A DNA stretch of 16,309 nucleotides from Candidatus Zixiibacteriota bacterium (lineage in GTDB: Bacteria; Zixibacteria; MSB-5A5; SM1-73): positions 1 through 16,309 of the forward strand of contig JAOZNS010000038.1 in the NCBI GenBank assembly GCA_029933635.1, written 5' to 3'. Shown here one piece after another: positions 1-8,280 of the stretch (within the stretch, counting starts at the first letter, position 1; each line of letters begins with the position of its first letter). Below the pieces are notes generated by a model. It saw only the letters and a program-made list of their open reading frames with translations. It was not told the DNA's origin and made no database searches. The position numbers and the translations under genes were made by a program.

Positions 1-287
1 TAGCATCGGCTGGCTATCCCGGAAAGTATGAGAAGAACAAACAGATATTTGGACTGAATCGATTAAAGGGGATGCAGGATGTGCTAGTTTTCCATGCAGG
101 GACTAAAAAGGAGAAGGACAGGATTTTAACCAACGGTGGGAGGGTGCTGGGTATCACAGCTGTGGATAGAAACAGGGAGAAGGCGATCCAAAAGGCTTAT
201 TCGGCAATACATAAAATACGTTTCGAGGGGATGCAATATCGTAGAGATATAGGACACAGAGCTATTGGAGTAAAAAAGAGCATCTAA
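1..287 (+). CDS. purD: Phosphoribosylamine-glycine ligase (GAR synthetase), C-terminal part
   Basis: Only the last 94 codons are inside the window; the reading frame begins at base 3. PurD joins 5-phosphoribosylamine and glycine with ATP to make glycinamide ribonucleotide in purine synthesis (family knowledge). The visible part is the C-terminal domain of this ATP-grasp enzyme. It carries the conserved runs ASAGYPGKYEK, VFHAGTK, TNGGRVLGITA and FEGMQYRRDIGHRA, which match the PurD C-terminus in order and spacing. The protein ends with a short KKSI tail, normal for the family. purE follows on the same strand 160 bp later, so the two form a purine gene pair, although the gap leaves room for a separate promoter. 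The ATP-binding core and the start lie outside the window and cannot be judged. Confidence 0.95.
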   Translation, partial: ASAGYPGKYEKNKQIFGLNRLKGMQDVLVFHAGTKKEKDRILTNGGRVLGITAVDRNREKAIQKAYSAIHKIRFEGMQYRRDIGHRAIGVKKSI

Positions 288-371
288 TCTAACAAAATAA
301 AAATTCTGGGTCACTCCTATCGGCGTCTCAACAGCATCGTTTCTCCAAAGATCTCAACATAGAATCCTAAG

Positions 372-400
372 TTGGGCTTACCTGAAACAAAAGCTATTTT
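372..400 (+). promoter_or_regulatory. Weak sigma-70-like promoter candidate for purE
   Basis: TTGGGC at 372-377 and TATTTT at 395-400 are separated by 17 bp, about 50 bp before the purE start. The -35 box matches the consensus at only three positions, so this is a possibility rather than a firm call. I see no terminator between purD and purE, and readthrough from purD is equally possible. Confidence 0.25.
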
Positions 401-447
401 AACGATAAAGCTCATAACTTTTCATCTTTTTCGTGAAGGACACGAAG

Positions 448-912
448 ATGGTTTCTCCAAAGGTGTTGATATTGATCGGCAGTAAAAATGATCAGGATAT
501 TATGCTAAACTGCACGGAGGTTTTGGAGAGAGTCAGCATTCCTTATCAAATGGAGGTCAGCTCCGCTCACCGAGATCCTGAAAGAACAAAGAGGCTGGTG
601 CAAGATGCAGAAAAGAAAGGGGTAAAGGTGATAATTGCTGCAGCAGGGATGGCGGCTCACCTGCCAGGTGTGGTGGCCTCTTATACCAGTCTGCCAGTGA
701 TCGGCGTGCCTCTCTCTGCCTCTCCCCTTTCCGGACTTGACGCTCTTTTCTCCATCGTTCAGATGCCCTCCGGAATACCGGTGGCGACCATGGCGGTGGG
801 AAAGGCGGGAGCCAAAAACGCGGCCATACTTGCCACCCAGATTTTAGCCTTATCAGATGAGCAAATAAAAAAGGACCTGGATAAGTTCAGAAAGGAGTTG
901 CGAGAAAGGTAA
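448..912 (+). CDS. purE: N5-carboxyaminoimidazole ribonucleotide mutase, class I PurE
   Basis: The protein has 154 aa, near the usual PurE length of 155-170. Class I PurE moves the carboxylate of N5-CAIR to C4 to give CAIR in purine synthesis; it is a cytosolic octamer (family knowledge). The sequence shows the substrate-binding motifs in order: LIGSKND near residue 10, SAHRDPERT near 40 with the catalytic His, AGMAAHLPGVVAS near 70, and SGLDALFSIVQMPSGIPVAT near 100. These place it in class I. I chose ATG 448 because GAAGGA lies 7 bp upstream. A GTG at 433 would add five residues but has no ribosome site and sits inside that leader. purK, the usual partner, is not in the window. lemA follows after 58 bp. 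Confidence 0.95.
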   Translation: MVSPKVLILIGSKNDQDIMLNCTEVLERVSIPYQMEVSSAHRDPERTKRLVQDAEKKGVKVIIAAAGMAAHLPGVVASYTSLPVIGVPLSASPLSGLDALFSIVQMPSGIPVATMAVGKAGAKNAAILATQILALSDEQIKKDLDKFRKELRER

Positions 913-970
913 GTTTCAGCTACTTCCGTGGTCGGTATGTTCCCTACCTCCAACAGCTAAAGGAGGAGAT

Positions 971-1537
971 ATGTCTTCGATCTTTGTGGTGGTTTTATTT
1001 GTTTTCGTCGTTTTGGGCGTTCCCATCCTGATTTTAATCTTATTATATAATAAGCTGATAAGGTTGAGGAATCGCGCGGAGAATGCGTGGCATCAGATAG
1101 ATGTGCAGTTGCAAAAAAGAGCGGATCTGGTTCCTAATCTGGTCGAGACGGTAAAAGGCTATGCCGCTCACGAAAAGGGTGTGCTGGAGGAGGTGACCAA
1201 AGCCAGATCCATTTATTCCCAGGCAGGTTCGGTGAAGGAAAAGGCGGATGCAACCAACATGCTCACCTCCGCCCTGAAGACGCTTTTTGCCGTGGTGGAG
1301 AATTATCCTGAGCTTAAAGCCAATCAGAATTTCCTTTTGCTTCAGGAGGAACTTTCGGGAATCGAGAGCAAAATCGCATATGCCCGACAGTTCTATAACG
1401 ATGTGGTCATGTCCTTCAACAACGCACAGCAAACTTTTCCTTCAAATATTATAGCAGGGTGGTTTGGCTTCAAGCCGAAAGACTATTTTGAGATCGAGGA
1501 GACCAAAAGAGAAGTCCCCAGGGTGGATTTCAAATAG
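971..1537 (+). CDS. lemA: LemA family membrane-anchored protein
   Basis: This 188-aa protein has one N-terminal membrane segment (about residues 3-26) followed by a mostly helical soluble domain. The diagnostic LemA run is present right after the membrane segment: NRAENAWHQIDVQLQKR followed by ADLVPNLVETVKGYAAHE. The length is typical of the family (180-200 aa). The biochemical role of bacterial LemA is not settled. The gene is very often next to an HtpX-type protease, as here, which suggests a joint role in envelope protein quality control (inference from context). The start is well supported by AGGAGGAG immediately upstream of ATG 971. The spacing to htpX is 212 bp, unusually wide for this pair. 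Confidence 0.93.
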   Translation: MSSIFVVVLFVFVVLGVPILILILLYNKLIRLRNRAENAWHQIDVQLQKRADLVPNLVETVKGYAAHEKGVLEEVTKARSIYSQAGSVKEKADATNMLTSALKTLFAVVENYPELKANQNFLLLQEELSGIESKIAYARQFYNDVVMSFNNAQQTFPSNIIAGWFGFKPKDYFEIEETKREVPRVDFK

Positions 1538-1749
1538 TCGACCAACCTAACCTTATTCTTGCGCAAGGAGAAATTACCATAAATTATATGTCTGTGCCCT
1601 CTGTAATTTGATTGCAACAGAGAGGACAAGAAAAATGTGGGAGTGGGCATTTAGCTTTGACTCCGGGTGGTGCAATAACTATCCCCCCGATTAAGTATTT
1701 TATGGAGAAGGCTCTTAAGTTAGAGTGAGGACATAGGGTTTGAACGTCC

Positions 1750-2628
1750 ATGGTATATGAAGAGATTGCCGCCAACAAGAGAAAATCCTTTGTTTTGATC
1801 TTTCTTTTTATATTTTTTCTTGCCTTTTTGGGATGGATATTCGGAGAGGCCTATGGTGTGGGTGGTGGAGGAATTCTGTTGGCTTTGTTAGTTGCCCTGT
1901 TTTTCTCCTTTCTTACCTTTTATTACGGCGACCGAATGGTTTTGGGCCTCAGTCAGGCCCGGCCGGTGGACAGAAAAAAGAATCCATACTTGGCTAATGT
2001 GATTGAAGGATTAGCCCTTGCGGCTGGCATTCCAACTCCAAAAGCTTATATCATCGAGGACACAGCACCCAACGCTTTCGCTACAGGAAGAAATCCCACG
2101 AATTCATCCATTGCCGTTACCACCGGACTTTTAGAAAAGCTGAACCGTCTTGAGCTGGAGGGAGTAATTGCTCATGAGATGTCCCACATCAAGAATTATG
2201 ATATCAGATATGCCACCTTGGTGACGATTCTGGTGGGAACGGTGGCGCTTCTTTCCGATTGGATGCGAAGAAGCTTTTTCTACCGCGGTAGAAGAAGAAG
2301 AGGAACTGGCGGAGGGATAATTATCCTTATCGCCTTGCTCTTGGCAATTCTGGCACCAGTCGTCGCCCAGTTAATTCGCTTGGCTATATCCCGACAGCGG
2401 GAATATTTAGCAGATGCAAATGGTGCACTTTTGACCAGATATCCGGAAGGCTTAGCTTCGGCTCTGGAGAAGATCTCAAAAGACACCGAGCCCCTGGAGG
2501 TGGCCAACAAAGCTACCGCTCACCTTTATATCATCAATCCGCTCTTACAGCACCGAGGAAACCTTAATTCCCTGTTCTCCACCCATCCTCCAGTAGAAGA
2601 GAGGATAAGGCGTTTGAGAGCGATGTAA
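1750..2628 (+). CDS. htpX: HtpX-type M48 family membrane zinc metalloprotease
   Basis: The 292-aa length is standard for HtpX (280-300). It is an integral membrane protease that cleaves misfolded membrane proteins on the cytoplasmic side (family knowledge). Hydrophobic segments lie at about residues 14-31 and 39-58, with two further ones near 155-170 and 188-212. The zinc site is visible as HEMSH (His142, Glu143, His146). The third ligand is in REYLADANGA (Glu218). The NAFATGRNP substrate-strand motif is near residue 108. The C-terminus keeps the HPPVEERIRRL tail seen in the family. The start follows the family pattern of a short charged N-terminus (ANKRKS) before the first membrane helix, but the ribosome site before ATG 1750 is poor. 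lemA lies upstream. Confidence 0.95.
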   Translation: MVYEEIAANKRKSFVLIFLFIFFLAFLGWIFGEAYGVGGGGILLALLVALFFSFLTFYYGDRMVLGLSQARPVDRKKNPYLANVIEGLALAAGIPTPKAYIIEDTAPNAFATGRNPTNSSIAVTTGLLEKLNRLELEGVIAHEMSHIKNYDIRYATLVTILVGTVALLSDWMRRSFFYRGRRRRGTGGGIIILIALLLAILAPVVAQLIRLAISRQREYLADANGALLTRYPEGLASALEKISKDTEPLEVANKATAHLYIINPLLQHRGNLNSLFSTHPPVEERIRRLRAM

Positions 2629-2767
2629 TTTCAAATGTTCTGGCTCGTTCTTCCGATAAATAGATGATCTCAGGAAAGGAATCACAAAGGATTCAGAGAA
2701 AACGGAAAGGTGGCAGGTTCGAAGCGTTCACCAAAAGGCTTCCGATTTCGTGGTCAGGAGACTGAAT

Positions 2768-4045
2768 ATGGCAAAAAAGCTTTTCATATTTGAGGACGAT
2801 AAATACGATCAATTCTTTCCTTTAACCTACAATCGCCCAGTTTACGAGCTCCTCTGCGGTATGACCAAAATTAAGCAGAAGATCATTTCATCTTTTCCTG
2901 ATGCCCAGGTAACCCTTTTGTGTCGCGATTATCTGGAGAACGTATTGAGAGAGAAAACCTCCCAAAATGTAAATGAGTTTGGTATAAAGGACGATGACCA
3001 GATTCTTTTGGTAAATGGAAGAATTCTCCCCAATTCGAATTTTTCCGCAAAGTTGAATTTCTCCGAAGAACAAAGATTTTTCTTCCGGGGAGGGGATCTG
3101 GTGGGATGGACTGGAAGAGGAAAAGATTTTAAGGCTCTCAAAAGTTCATTTCAATCTTTACATATCAAAGACCAGATCAAATCGCTAAGATCCCGGGTCG
3201 ATTTCTTAAAGATAGAAGTCACGCTGGTTGATTATCTATGGGAACTTATATCCCAAAACGCTGGACAGATCGAGGCTGACTTTGAGCGAATCAAGCCGAA
3301 TCTGAATTTCAAAAATATGTTCAAGCATAGCCAGGTGGACGATGATGCCTTGATTTATGATGTGGAAAAAGTATATGTGGGAAAGGACTCGCAAATAGAT
3401 GGTGGGGTGGTTCTGGATGCTCGAAAAGGCGCTATATTTATCGGAGATGAAGTGAAAATCCAACCCCATACTCATGTGGTTGGTCCATGTTATATCGGGA
3501 AAGATTCCATGTTAGTGGGGGGCAAGATCAGAGAAGGAACCAGCATAGGACCGGCTTGCAGAATCGGAGGAGAGGTGGAGGAGTCGATCTTTTTAGGATA
3601 TTCCAACAAATACCATCATGGATTTCTGGGACATTCATATGTGGGCCAATGGGTAAATCTGGGGGCTTTGACCACCAATAGTGATTTGAAAAACAACTAC
3701 AGCACCATCAAGGTTTCGGTGAATGGCATCTTGGTCGATTCAGGATTGGTCAAAGTGGGAGCATTTATTGGCGATCATGTGAAGACAGGAATTGGGACTT
3801 TGCTCAATACCGGAGTATGCATAGGTTTCGCTTCTAACCTGTTCGGTGGGGGGGTGATCGACCGAAAGCATATCCCGGCTTTTGTATGGGGAAGCAAGGA
3901 AAAACTGGTGGAGTATCGGTTAGAAAAAGCGATCCAGACTGCAAAGGTGGTGATGAAGAGAAGAAAAATAAAGTTAACAGAAGAGGAGATTAATCTATTC
4001 AAGAAGATCTTTCAATTGACCGAAAAAGAGAGAGAAGAACTATAA
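2768..4045 (+). CDS. Alternate GlmU-type sugar nucleotidyltransferase / acyltransferase
   Basis: The 425-aa protein has two parts. Residues about 1-190 resemble the divergent nucleotidyltransferase domain of the 'alternate GlmU' family known from Bacteroidota and relatives. They include an acidic FEDDKYDQFFPLTYNRP opening and YELLCGMTKIKQ, and no canonical GlmU glycine-rich loop. Residues about 200-395 are hexapeptide-like repeats of a left-handed beta helix, with runs such as VYVGKDSQIDGGV, CYIGKDSMLVGG and VGAFIGDHVKTGIGT. By family analogy it makes a nucleotide sugar, perhaps UDP-GlcNAc from GlcN-1-P, but the substrate cannot be read from sequence. ATG 2768 is preferred because AGGAGA lies 6 bp upstream; a GTG at 2750 would put that ribosome site inside the gene. 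A nucleotide-sugar gene (galT) follows. Confidence 0.8.
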   Translation: MAKKLFIFEDDKYDQFFPLTYNRPVYELLCGMTKIKQKIISSFPDAQVTLLCRDYLENVLREKTSQNVNEFGIKDDDQILLVNGRILPNSNFSAKLNFSEEQRFFFRGGDLVGWTGRGKDFKALKSSFQSLHIKDQIKSLRSRVDFLKIEVTLVDYLWELISQNAGQIEADFERIKPNLNFKNMFKHSQVDDDALIYDVEKVYVGKDSQIDGGVVLDARKGAIFIGDEVKIQPHTHVVGPCYIGKDSMLVGGKIREGTSIGPACRIGGEVEESIFLGYSNKYHHGFLGHSYVGQWVNLGALTTNSDLKNNYSTIKVSVNGILVDSGLVKVGAFIGDHVKTGIGTLLNTGVCIGFASNLFGGGVIDRKHIPAFVWGSKEKLVEYRLEKAIQTAKVVMKRRKIKLTEEEINLFKKIFQLTEKEREEL

Positions 4046-4052
4046 GTGGTTT

Positions 4053-4091
4053 AACCTCAGACAAGATACTTCGGGGTTTGGCTCTTTTTTT
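4053..4091 (+). terminator. Possible weak intrinsic terminator after the alternate GlmU gene
   Basis: AACCTC (4053-4058) can pair with GGGGTT (4073-4078, one G-T wobble). A run of seven T follows at 4085-4091. The stem is short, the loop is 14 bases and the T-run starts six bases after the stem, so this is a weak call. A new promoter before galT makes a transcript end here plausible. Confidence 0.3.
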
Positions 4092-4219
4092 GATGCTGAA
4101 GCAGGATAAAAGAAAACTCTGGGGTGGTGCTGGGCGAAGAGGTTTTGATGCAATTTTTGGAAATGCCGAAGAATAGATTATAGAATGAAAAGGTGGGAAG
4201 ACCTCACCGGAAATTTTCA

Positions 4220-4248
4220 TTGACATAATTGGGTGGAGGATATACTAT
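4220..4248 (+). promoter_or_regulatory. Sigma-70 type promoter for galT-glgA
   Basis: A perfect TTGACA (4220-4225) is followed after exactly 17 bp by TACTAT (4243-4248, five of six consensus positions). Transcription would begin near 4255, leaving a leader of about 48 bases before the galT start at 4303. This is one of the best promoter matches in the window. Confidence 0.75.
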
Positions 4249-4302
4249 CTCTCTTTAATGAGACCAAATTTATCCATATTATGCTCATCATAGGAGGAAA
4301 GC

Positions 4303-5304
4303 TTGCCTGAGCTGAGGAAGGACCCCATCATCGGGAGATGGGTGATCATATCTACCGAACGTGGCAAAAGACCGTCTGATTTTCCTGGTGCCCCCAAACG
4401 GAAAAAGGAAAACAAGCTTTGTCCTTTTTGTCCGGGCAACGAATCGGCCACACCTCCAGAGATTTTGGCTATCCGTCCGGATACTTCAGAACCCAACAAA
4501 CCTGGCTGGACCTTAAGGGTGATCTCAAACAAATATCCTGCCTTGCGGATCGAGGGCGACCTGAACAGGGAGGGCGTGGGGATCTTCGACAAGATGAATG
4601 GAGTGGGTGCCCATGAGGTGATCATTGAGACGCCGGATCATAATAAGGATTTGATCGATCTTAGTACCAAGGAGGTGCAGGATGTGATCTGGGCTTATCG
4701 GGAAAGGAGCCTCGATTTAAAAAAGGATCCTCGTTTTCAATATATATTGATTTTCAAAAATCAGGGGGAAGCCGCTGGCGCATCCTTGGAACACAGTCAT
4801 AGTCAGCTAATCGCCTTGCCCATCGTTCCCAAAAGGGTGACCGAGGAGCTTGAGGGTGCCAGCAAATATTATGGCTATAAAGAGAGGTGTGTTTTCTGTG
4901 ATATAATAAGACAGGAGATTGCTGATGACGAGCGGGTGGTGATACAGAATGATTCCTTCGTCTCTTTAGAACCCTTCGCCCCCAGATTTCCTTTTGAGAC
5001 CTGGATTCTGCCCAAAAGACACTCTGCCTCCTTCGATGAGATTAAAAAGGAAGATATCTCTGCACTAGCTACCCTGCTTTTGGAAACCCTTCGGAGACTG
5101 GCTAAAGCCTTGAATAATCCTCAATATAATTATCTTCTGCACACCTCTCCGGTGAACAACGACTATCCGGAGGAATATCATTGGCATATTGAGATCATTC
5201 CCAAGTTGACCAAAGTGGCTGGGTTTGAATGGGGAACTGGATTCTACATCAACCCTACTACTCCAGAGGACGCAGCCTCTTATCTTAAGGAGCTGGAAAT
5301 TTAA
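4303..5304 (+). CDS. galT: Galactose-1-phosphate uridylyltransferase
   Basis: This 333-aa HIT-superfamily protein transfers a nucleotidyl group between UDP-glucose and hexose-1-phosphate through a uridylyl-histidine intermediate (family knowledge). Zinc-site residues are visible as Cys40/Cys43 (CPFCPGNE), His104 (GAHEVIIETP) and His164. The active-site motif is HSHSQ, with His164, His166 and Gln168 at the same numbers as in E. coli GalT. A second CxxC (CVFCD, Cys196/199) is found in many bacterial and archaeal relatives. The start is TTG 4303, five bases after a strong AGGAGG; a nearby ATG at 4281 is out of frame. Its stop is 6 bp before the glgA start, so the two are surely co-transcribed. 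Some relatives act on other nucleotide sugars, such as ADP-glucose, which the glgA neighbour makes worth considering. Confidence 0.92.
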   Translation: MPELRKDPIIGRWVIISTERGKRPSDFPGAPKRKKENKLCPFCPGNESATPPEILAIRPDTSEPNKPGWTLRVISNKYPALRIEGDLNREGVGIFDKMNGVGAHEVIIETPDHNKDLIDLSTKEVQDVIWAYRERSLDLKKDPRFQYILIFKNQGEAAGASLEHSHSQLIALPIVPKRVTEELEGASKYYGYKERCVFCDIIRQEIADDERVVIQNDSFVSLEPFAPRFPFETWILPKRHSASFDEIKKEDISALATLLLETLRRLAKALNNPQYNYLLHTSPVNNDYPEEYHWHIEIIPKLTKVAGFEWGTGFYINPTTPEDAASYLKELEI

Positions 5305-5310
5305 AATTTG

Positions 5311-6828
5311 ATGGAGCCATTAAACTTGGATACCGAGACTCTAAAAATTTTGATCGCCTCCCCTGAAGTGTTCCCTTTCGCTAAAAGTGGGGGTCTGGCA
5401 GATGTTAGCGGGGCTTTGCCCAAAGCTTTAGCCGGGCTGGGTCATCAGGTTAAAGTGATTTTGCCCAAGTATAGGATGGTGGATGAAAAAAGATTTAAAT
5501 TGGAGAAGATAAAGGTAGATGTTCCTGCAATTACAATTGGTGAGAAGAATGTCAAAATACAGGTGAAAAGTCATAAACTCTTATCGCCTCCAGTTGAATA
5601 TCTGTTTGTGGTAAGCGACCAACATTTTGATAGAGAGGAGCTCTACAAAAATCCTTCCACCGGTTTTGACTATGAGGATAACGATGAAAGATTCATCCTT
5701 TTCTCCAGAGCAAGCCTTGAAATTCTAAAGGCTCTGGGATGGGAGCCGGATATAATCCACGCCAATGACTGGCAGACAGCTCTTATTCCTGCCTACTTAA
5801 AGACCCTGTATACAGATGAGCCATTCTTTAAGCCAACTGCCACCGTTTTTTCCATTCATAACTTAGCCTATCAAGGCACCTTTCCCGGAAATACGTTTGA
5901 GAAGATCGGGGTGCCAAAGGAGCTTTTTTATCCCACCAGTCCCTTTGAATTCTGGGGGAAGGTAAATTTCATGAAGGCGGGGATCTGTTACGCCGATGTG
6001 ATCAATACCGTCTCAGAAACTTATGCCTTAGAGATTCAGTCCGGCTCGGAGTTCGGCTACGGGCTGGAAGGAGTCTTAAGAACCAGAAACACAGACCTTT
6101 ATGGCATAACCAACGGGTTGGATTACGATGTATGGTCTCCTGAGAAGGATAGGTTGATCTCCTATAATTACAGCTGGGAGGACCTTTCGGGCAAGCAGAA
6201 AAACAAGGAGCTTCTCCTTAAGCTATGCAATCTTCCTAGGAGCTCCAGAGATGTTCCATTGATTGGGATAATCTCTAGGCTGGTGGATCAGAAGGGATTT
6301 GATCTTCTGGCTCAGATATCAGACAAACTTCTTGCTTTGGATCTGCAACTGGCCATTCTGGGAACTGGAGATGAAAAATATCATCGATTATTCAAACGGA
6401 TGAGCGCAAAATATCCTGAAAAGATTTCGGTTAACCTTCGCTTTGACGATCCGCTGGCTCATCTGATCGAGGCGGGATGTGACATATTTCTCATGCCTTC
6501 CAGATACGAGCCATGTGGCTTGAATCAACTGATCAGTTTGAGGTATGGAACCGTTCCTGTAGTCCGAAGAACCGGGGGTCTGGCAGATACCATTGAAAAT
6601 TATGACCCACAAACTGGCGAAGGAACAGGATTCGTCTTTGAAAACTATGATGCCTTAGAACTTCTGGATGCTATCAAATTGGCTCTCAAGGTATATGAAG
6701 ATAAGGAGAGCTGGATCAGATTGATGAAGAATGGGATGAAGAAGGATTTCTCTTGGGGAAAATCAGCAAGGAGATATGTAGGGGTGTATCAGAAAGCTCT
6801 CAAAAAAAAACTTGTCGTTGATGTTTGA
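5311..6828 (+). CDS. glgA: Glycogen (starch) synthase, ADP-glucose type
   Basis: This 505-aa GT5-family retaining glycosyltransferase adds glucose from ADP-glucose to the growing alpha-1,4-glucan (family knowledge). The N-terminal donor motif KSGGLADVSGALP starts at residue 25. HANDWQTALIP and SIHNLAYQG lie in the first Rossmann-like domain. GIISRLVDQKGFDLL opens the second domain. The conserved acid-containing motif SRYEPCGLNQLISLRYG and RRTGGLADT close the active site. The length is typical. ATG 5311 was taken as start; a TTG directly before it (5308) is also in frame. The only ribosome-site-like sequence (AAGGAG, 5287-5292) lies within the galT end, so initiation is probably coupled to galT translation. 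glgC and glgB are not in the window. A terminator follows at 6865-6892. Confidence 0.95.
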   Translation: MEPLNLDTETLKILIASPEVFPFAKSGGLADVSGALPKALAGLGHQVKVILPKYRMVDEKRFKLEKIKVDVPAITIGEKNVKIQVKSHKLLSPPVEYLFVVSDQHFDREELYKNPSTGFDYEDNDERFILFSRASLEILKALGWEPDIIHANDWQTALIPAYLKTLYTDEPFFKPTATVFSIHNLAYQGTFPGNTFEKIGVPKELFYPTSPFEFWGKVNFMKAGICYADVINTVSETYALEIQSGSEFGYGLEGVLRTRNTDLYGITNGLDYDVWSPEKDRLISYNYSWEDLSGKQKNKELLLKLCNLPRSSRDVPLIGIISRLVDQKGFDLLAQISDKLLALDLQLAILGTGDEKYHRLFKRMSAKYPEKISVNLRFDDPLAHLIEAGCDIFLMPSRYEPCGLNQLISLRYGTVPVVRRTGGLADTIENYDPQTGEGTGFVFENYDALELLDAIKLALKVYEDKESWIRLMKNGMKKDFSWGKSARRYVGVYQKALKKKLVVDV

Positions 6829-6864
6829 AACCGACCATTGTAGGTGCAGGCTACTTTTGTCACG

Positions 6865-6892
6865 GTGCGGGGTACCCTTACCCCGCACTTTT
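6865..6892 (+). terminator. Intrinsic terminator after glgA
   Basis: A perfect 10-bp stem (GTGCGGGGTA, 6865-6874, with TACCCCGCAC, 6879-6888) with a CCCT loop is followed by TTTT and then AT. It lies 37 bp after the glgA stop, between convergent glgA and glyS. The hairpin would also form in the glyS transcript, but the T-run serves only the plus strand. The stem type also occurs as dispersed intergenic repeats in many genomes. Confidence 0.85.
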
Positions 6893-6948
6893 ATGTTTCG
6901 AGGTGAGGGGACCACGAGACAATGGGCGATTTCACAGCTTAACGTTCA

Positions 6949-8262
6949 TTACCCCCAGATCTTTTTATTCAGAACCGAAATCAGATCGTCTATCCTATAC
7001 CTGGTTTGTTCCATGGAGTCTCTTTCCCGCAGGGTCACGGTCTCATCCTGGAGGGTTTGCGAGTCGACGGTGATGCCAAAGGGAGTGCCCGCCTCATCCT
7101 GTCGGCGATAGCGTCTCCCCACCGCACCGCTATCATCGTAGAACACATTAAAGTGGGGTCTTAACATCTTTTCGATCTTTTTGGCGATCTCCGGCATGTT
7201 ATCCCGATTCACCAGAGGAAGGATGGAAGCTTTGATGGGGGCTATCTTGGGATCAAGTCTTAAAACCACTCTCTTTTCACCTTTCACTATCTCCTCATGG
7301 TAGCCATCAACCAGACAGACCAACATGGTTCGATCCACTCCGGCGGAGGTCTCTATTATGTATGGTATGAACCTCTCTTTGCTCTTTTCATCAAAATAGG
7401 AGAGATCTTTGCCGGTGGCTTGGCTGTGACGGGATAAATCGTAATCCGTGCGGTTATGAATCCCCTCGATCTCCTTCCAGCCAAAGGGAAAATTGTATTC
7501 GATATCATAGGCTGTCTTGGCGTAAAAAGCCAGCTCCTTTTTATCATGCTGATGAAACTTAAGATTCTCATCTTTGATTCCGATGGCAAGATACCATCTC
7601 ATCCTCTCTTCCTTCCAGTATTCCAGCCACCTTTCATCATCTCTGGGATTGACGAAATACTGCATTTCCATCTGCTCGAATTCACGGGAGCGGAAGATAA
7701 AATTCCCCGGCGAAATCTCATTCCTGAAAGCCTTCCCTATCTGGGCGATGCCAAAAGGAATCTTCTGACGAGCAGGACCAATAACATTGAGAAAGTTCAC
7801 ATAGATTCCCTGAGCGGTCTCAGGACGGAGGTAGCACACCGAGGCCTCATCTTCAACCGGTCCCATATGGGTTTTGAACATCAAATTAAACCTCCTGGCC
7901 TGAGTGAGCTGGCCCCCGCAGGCCGGACAGATGAAACCTTCAATATCATCAGCCCTGAATCTCTGCTTGCATTTTTTGCAGTCCACCATGGGATCGGTGA
8001 AGCTTTCCACATGTCCCGAGGTCTCCCACACCTGAGGATGCATTAAAATGGCGGCGTCCACCCCCTCGATGTCGTCCCGATATTGAGTCATACACTTCCA
8101 CCAGTAGTCCTTGATATTTCTTTTCATCTCCACCCCAAAAGGACCGTAATCCCAACAGCTGTTGATCCCGCCATAAATCTCTGAGGATTGAAAGATAAAA
8201 CCTCTTCTTTTGCACAAAGAGACCAGCTTGTCCATCAGATCGGGTTCTCTCTTTTTGGCCAC
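6949..8262 (-). CDS. glyS: Glycine-tRNA ligase, single-chain alpha2 type
   Basis: This 437-aa class II synthetase charges tRNA-Gly with glycine. It is the dimeric type, not the alpha2beta2 type, as shown by one continuous chain. Visible are the N-terminal LCKRRGFIFQSSEIYGG, motif 1 region with WDYGPFG, and a zinc-ribbon insertion with CKKC and CPAC. Motif 2 appears as FRNEISP near residue 190 and motif 3 as ETSAGVDRTML near 310. The C-terminal anticodon-binding domain begins near APIKASILPLVN. The start is GTG 8262: AAGGAGGA precedes it, and the overlapping ATG one step upstream is out of frame. recO ends 18 bp upstream, so this is the last gene of the ftsB-like - recO - glyS run. Confidence 0.96.
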   Translation of the reverse strand: MAKKREPDLMDKLVSLCKRRGFIFQSSEIYGGINSCWDYGPFGVEMKRNIKDYWWKCMTQYRDDIEGVDAAILMHPQVWETSGHVESFTDPMVDCKKCKQRFRADDIEGFICPACGGQLTQARRFNLMFKTHMGPVEDEASVCYLRPETAQGIYVNFLNVIGPARQKIPFGIAQIGKAFRNEISPGNFIFRSREFEQMEMQYFVNPRDDERWLEYWKEERMRWYLAIGIKDENLKFHQHDKKELAFYAKTAYDIEYNFPFGWKEIEGIHNRTDYDLSRHSQATGKDLSYFDEKSKERFIPYIIETSAGVDRTMLVCLVDGYHEEIVKGEKRVVLRLDPKIAPIKASILPLVNRDNMPEIAKKIEKMLRPHFNVFYDDSGAVGRRYRRQDEAGTPFGITVDSQTLQDETVTLRERDSMEQTRYRIDDLISVLNKKIWG

Positions 8263-8280
8263 ATCTCCTCCTTATTGTCT

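Noticed and set aside
433..447. GTG start for purE five codons upstream
   Set aside because: No ribosome site before it, while GAAGGA sits at good spacing before ATG 448.
1584..1778. 64-codon minus-strand frame with a CPLCC stretch that looks a little like a zinc ribbon
   Set aside because: No ribosome site, no second cysteine pair of proper spacing, and it overlaps the htpX start. Kept only as a low-interest note on the gap.
2713..2735. tRNA T-arm-like sequence (GGTTCGAAGC...TTCACCA)
   Set aside because: The flanking bases do not form a T-stem and no acceptor, D or anticodon arm can be drawn upstream.
7456..8046. 196-codon plus-strand open frame
   Set aside because: It lies wholly antisense to glyS, whose motifs are complete; it has no independent support.
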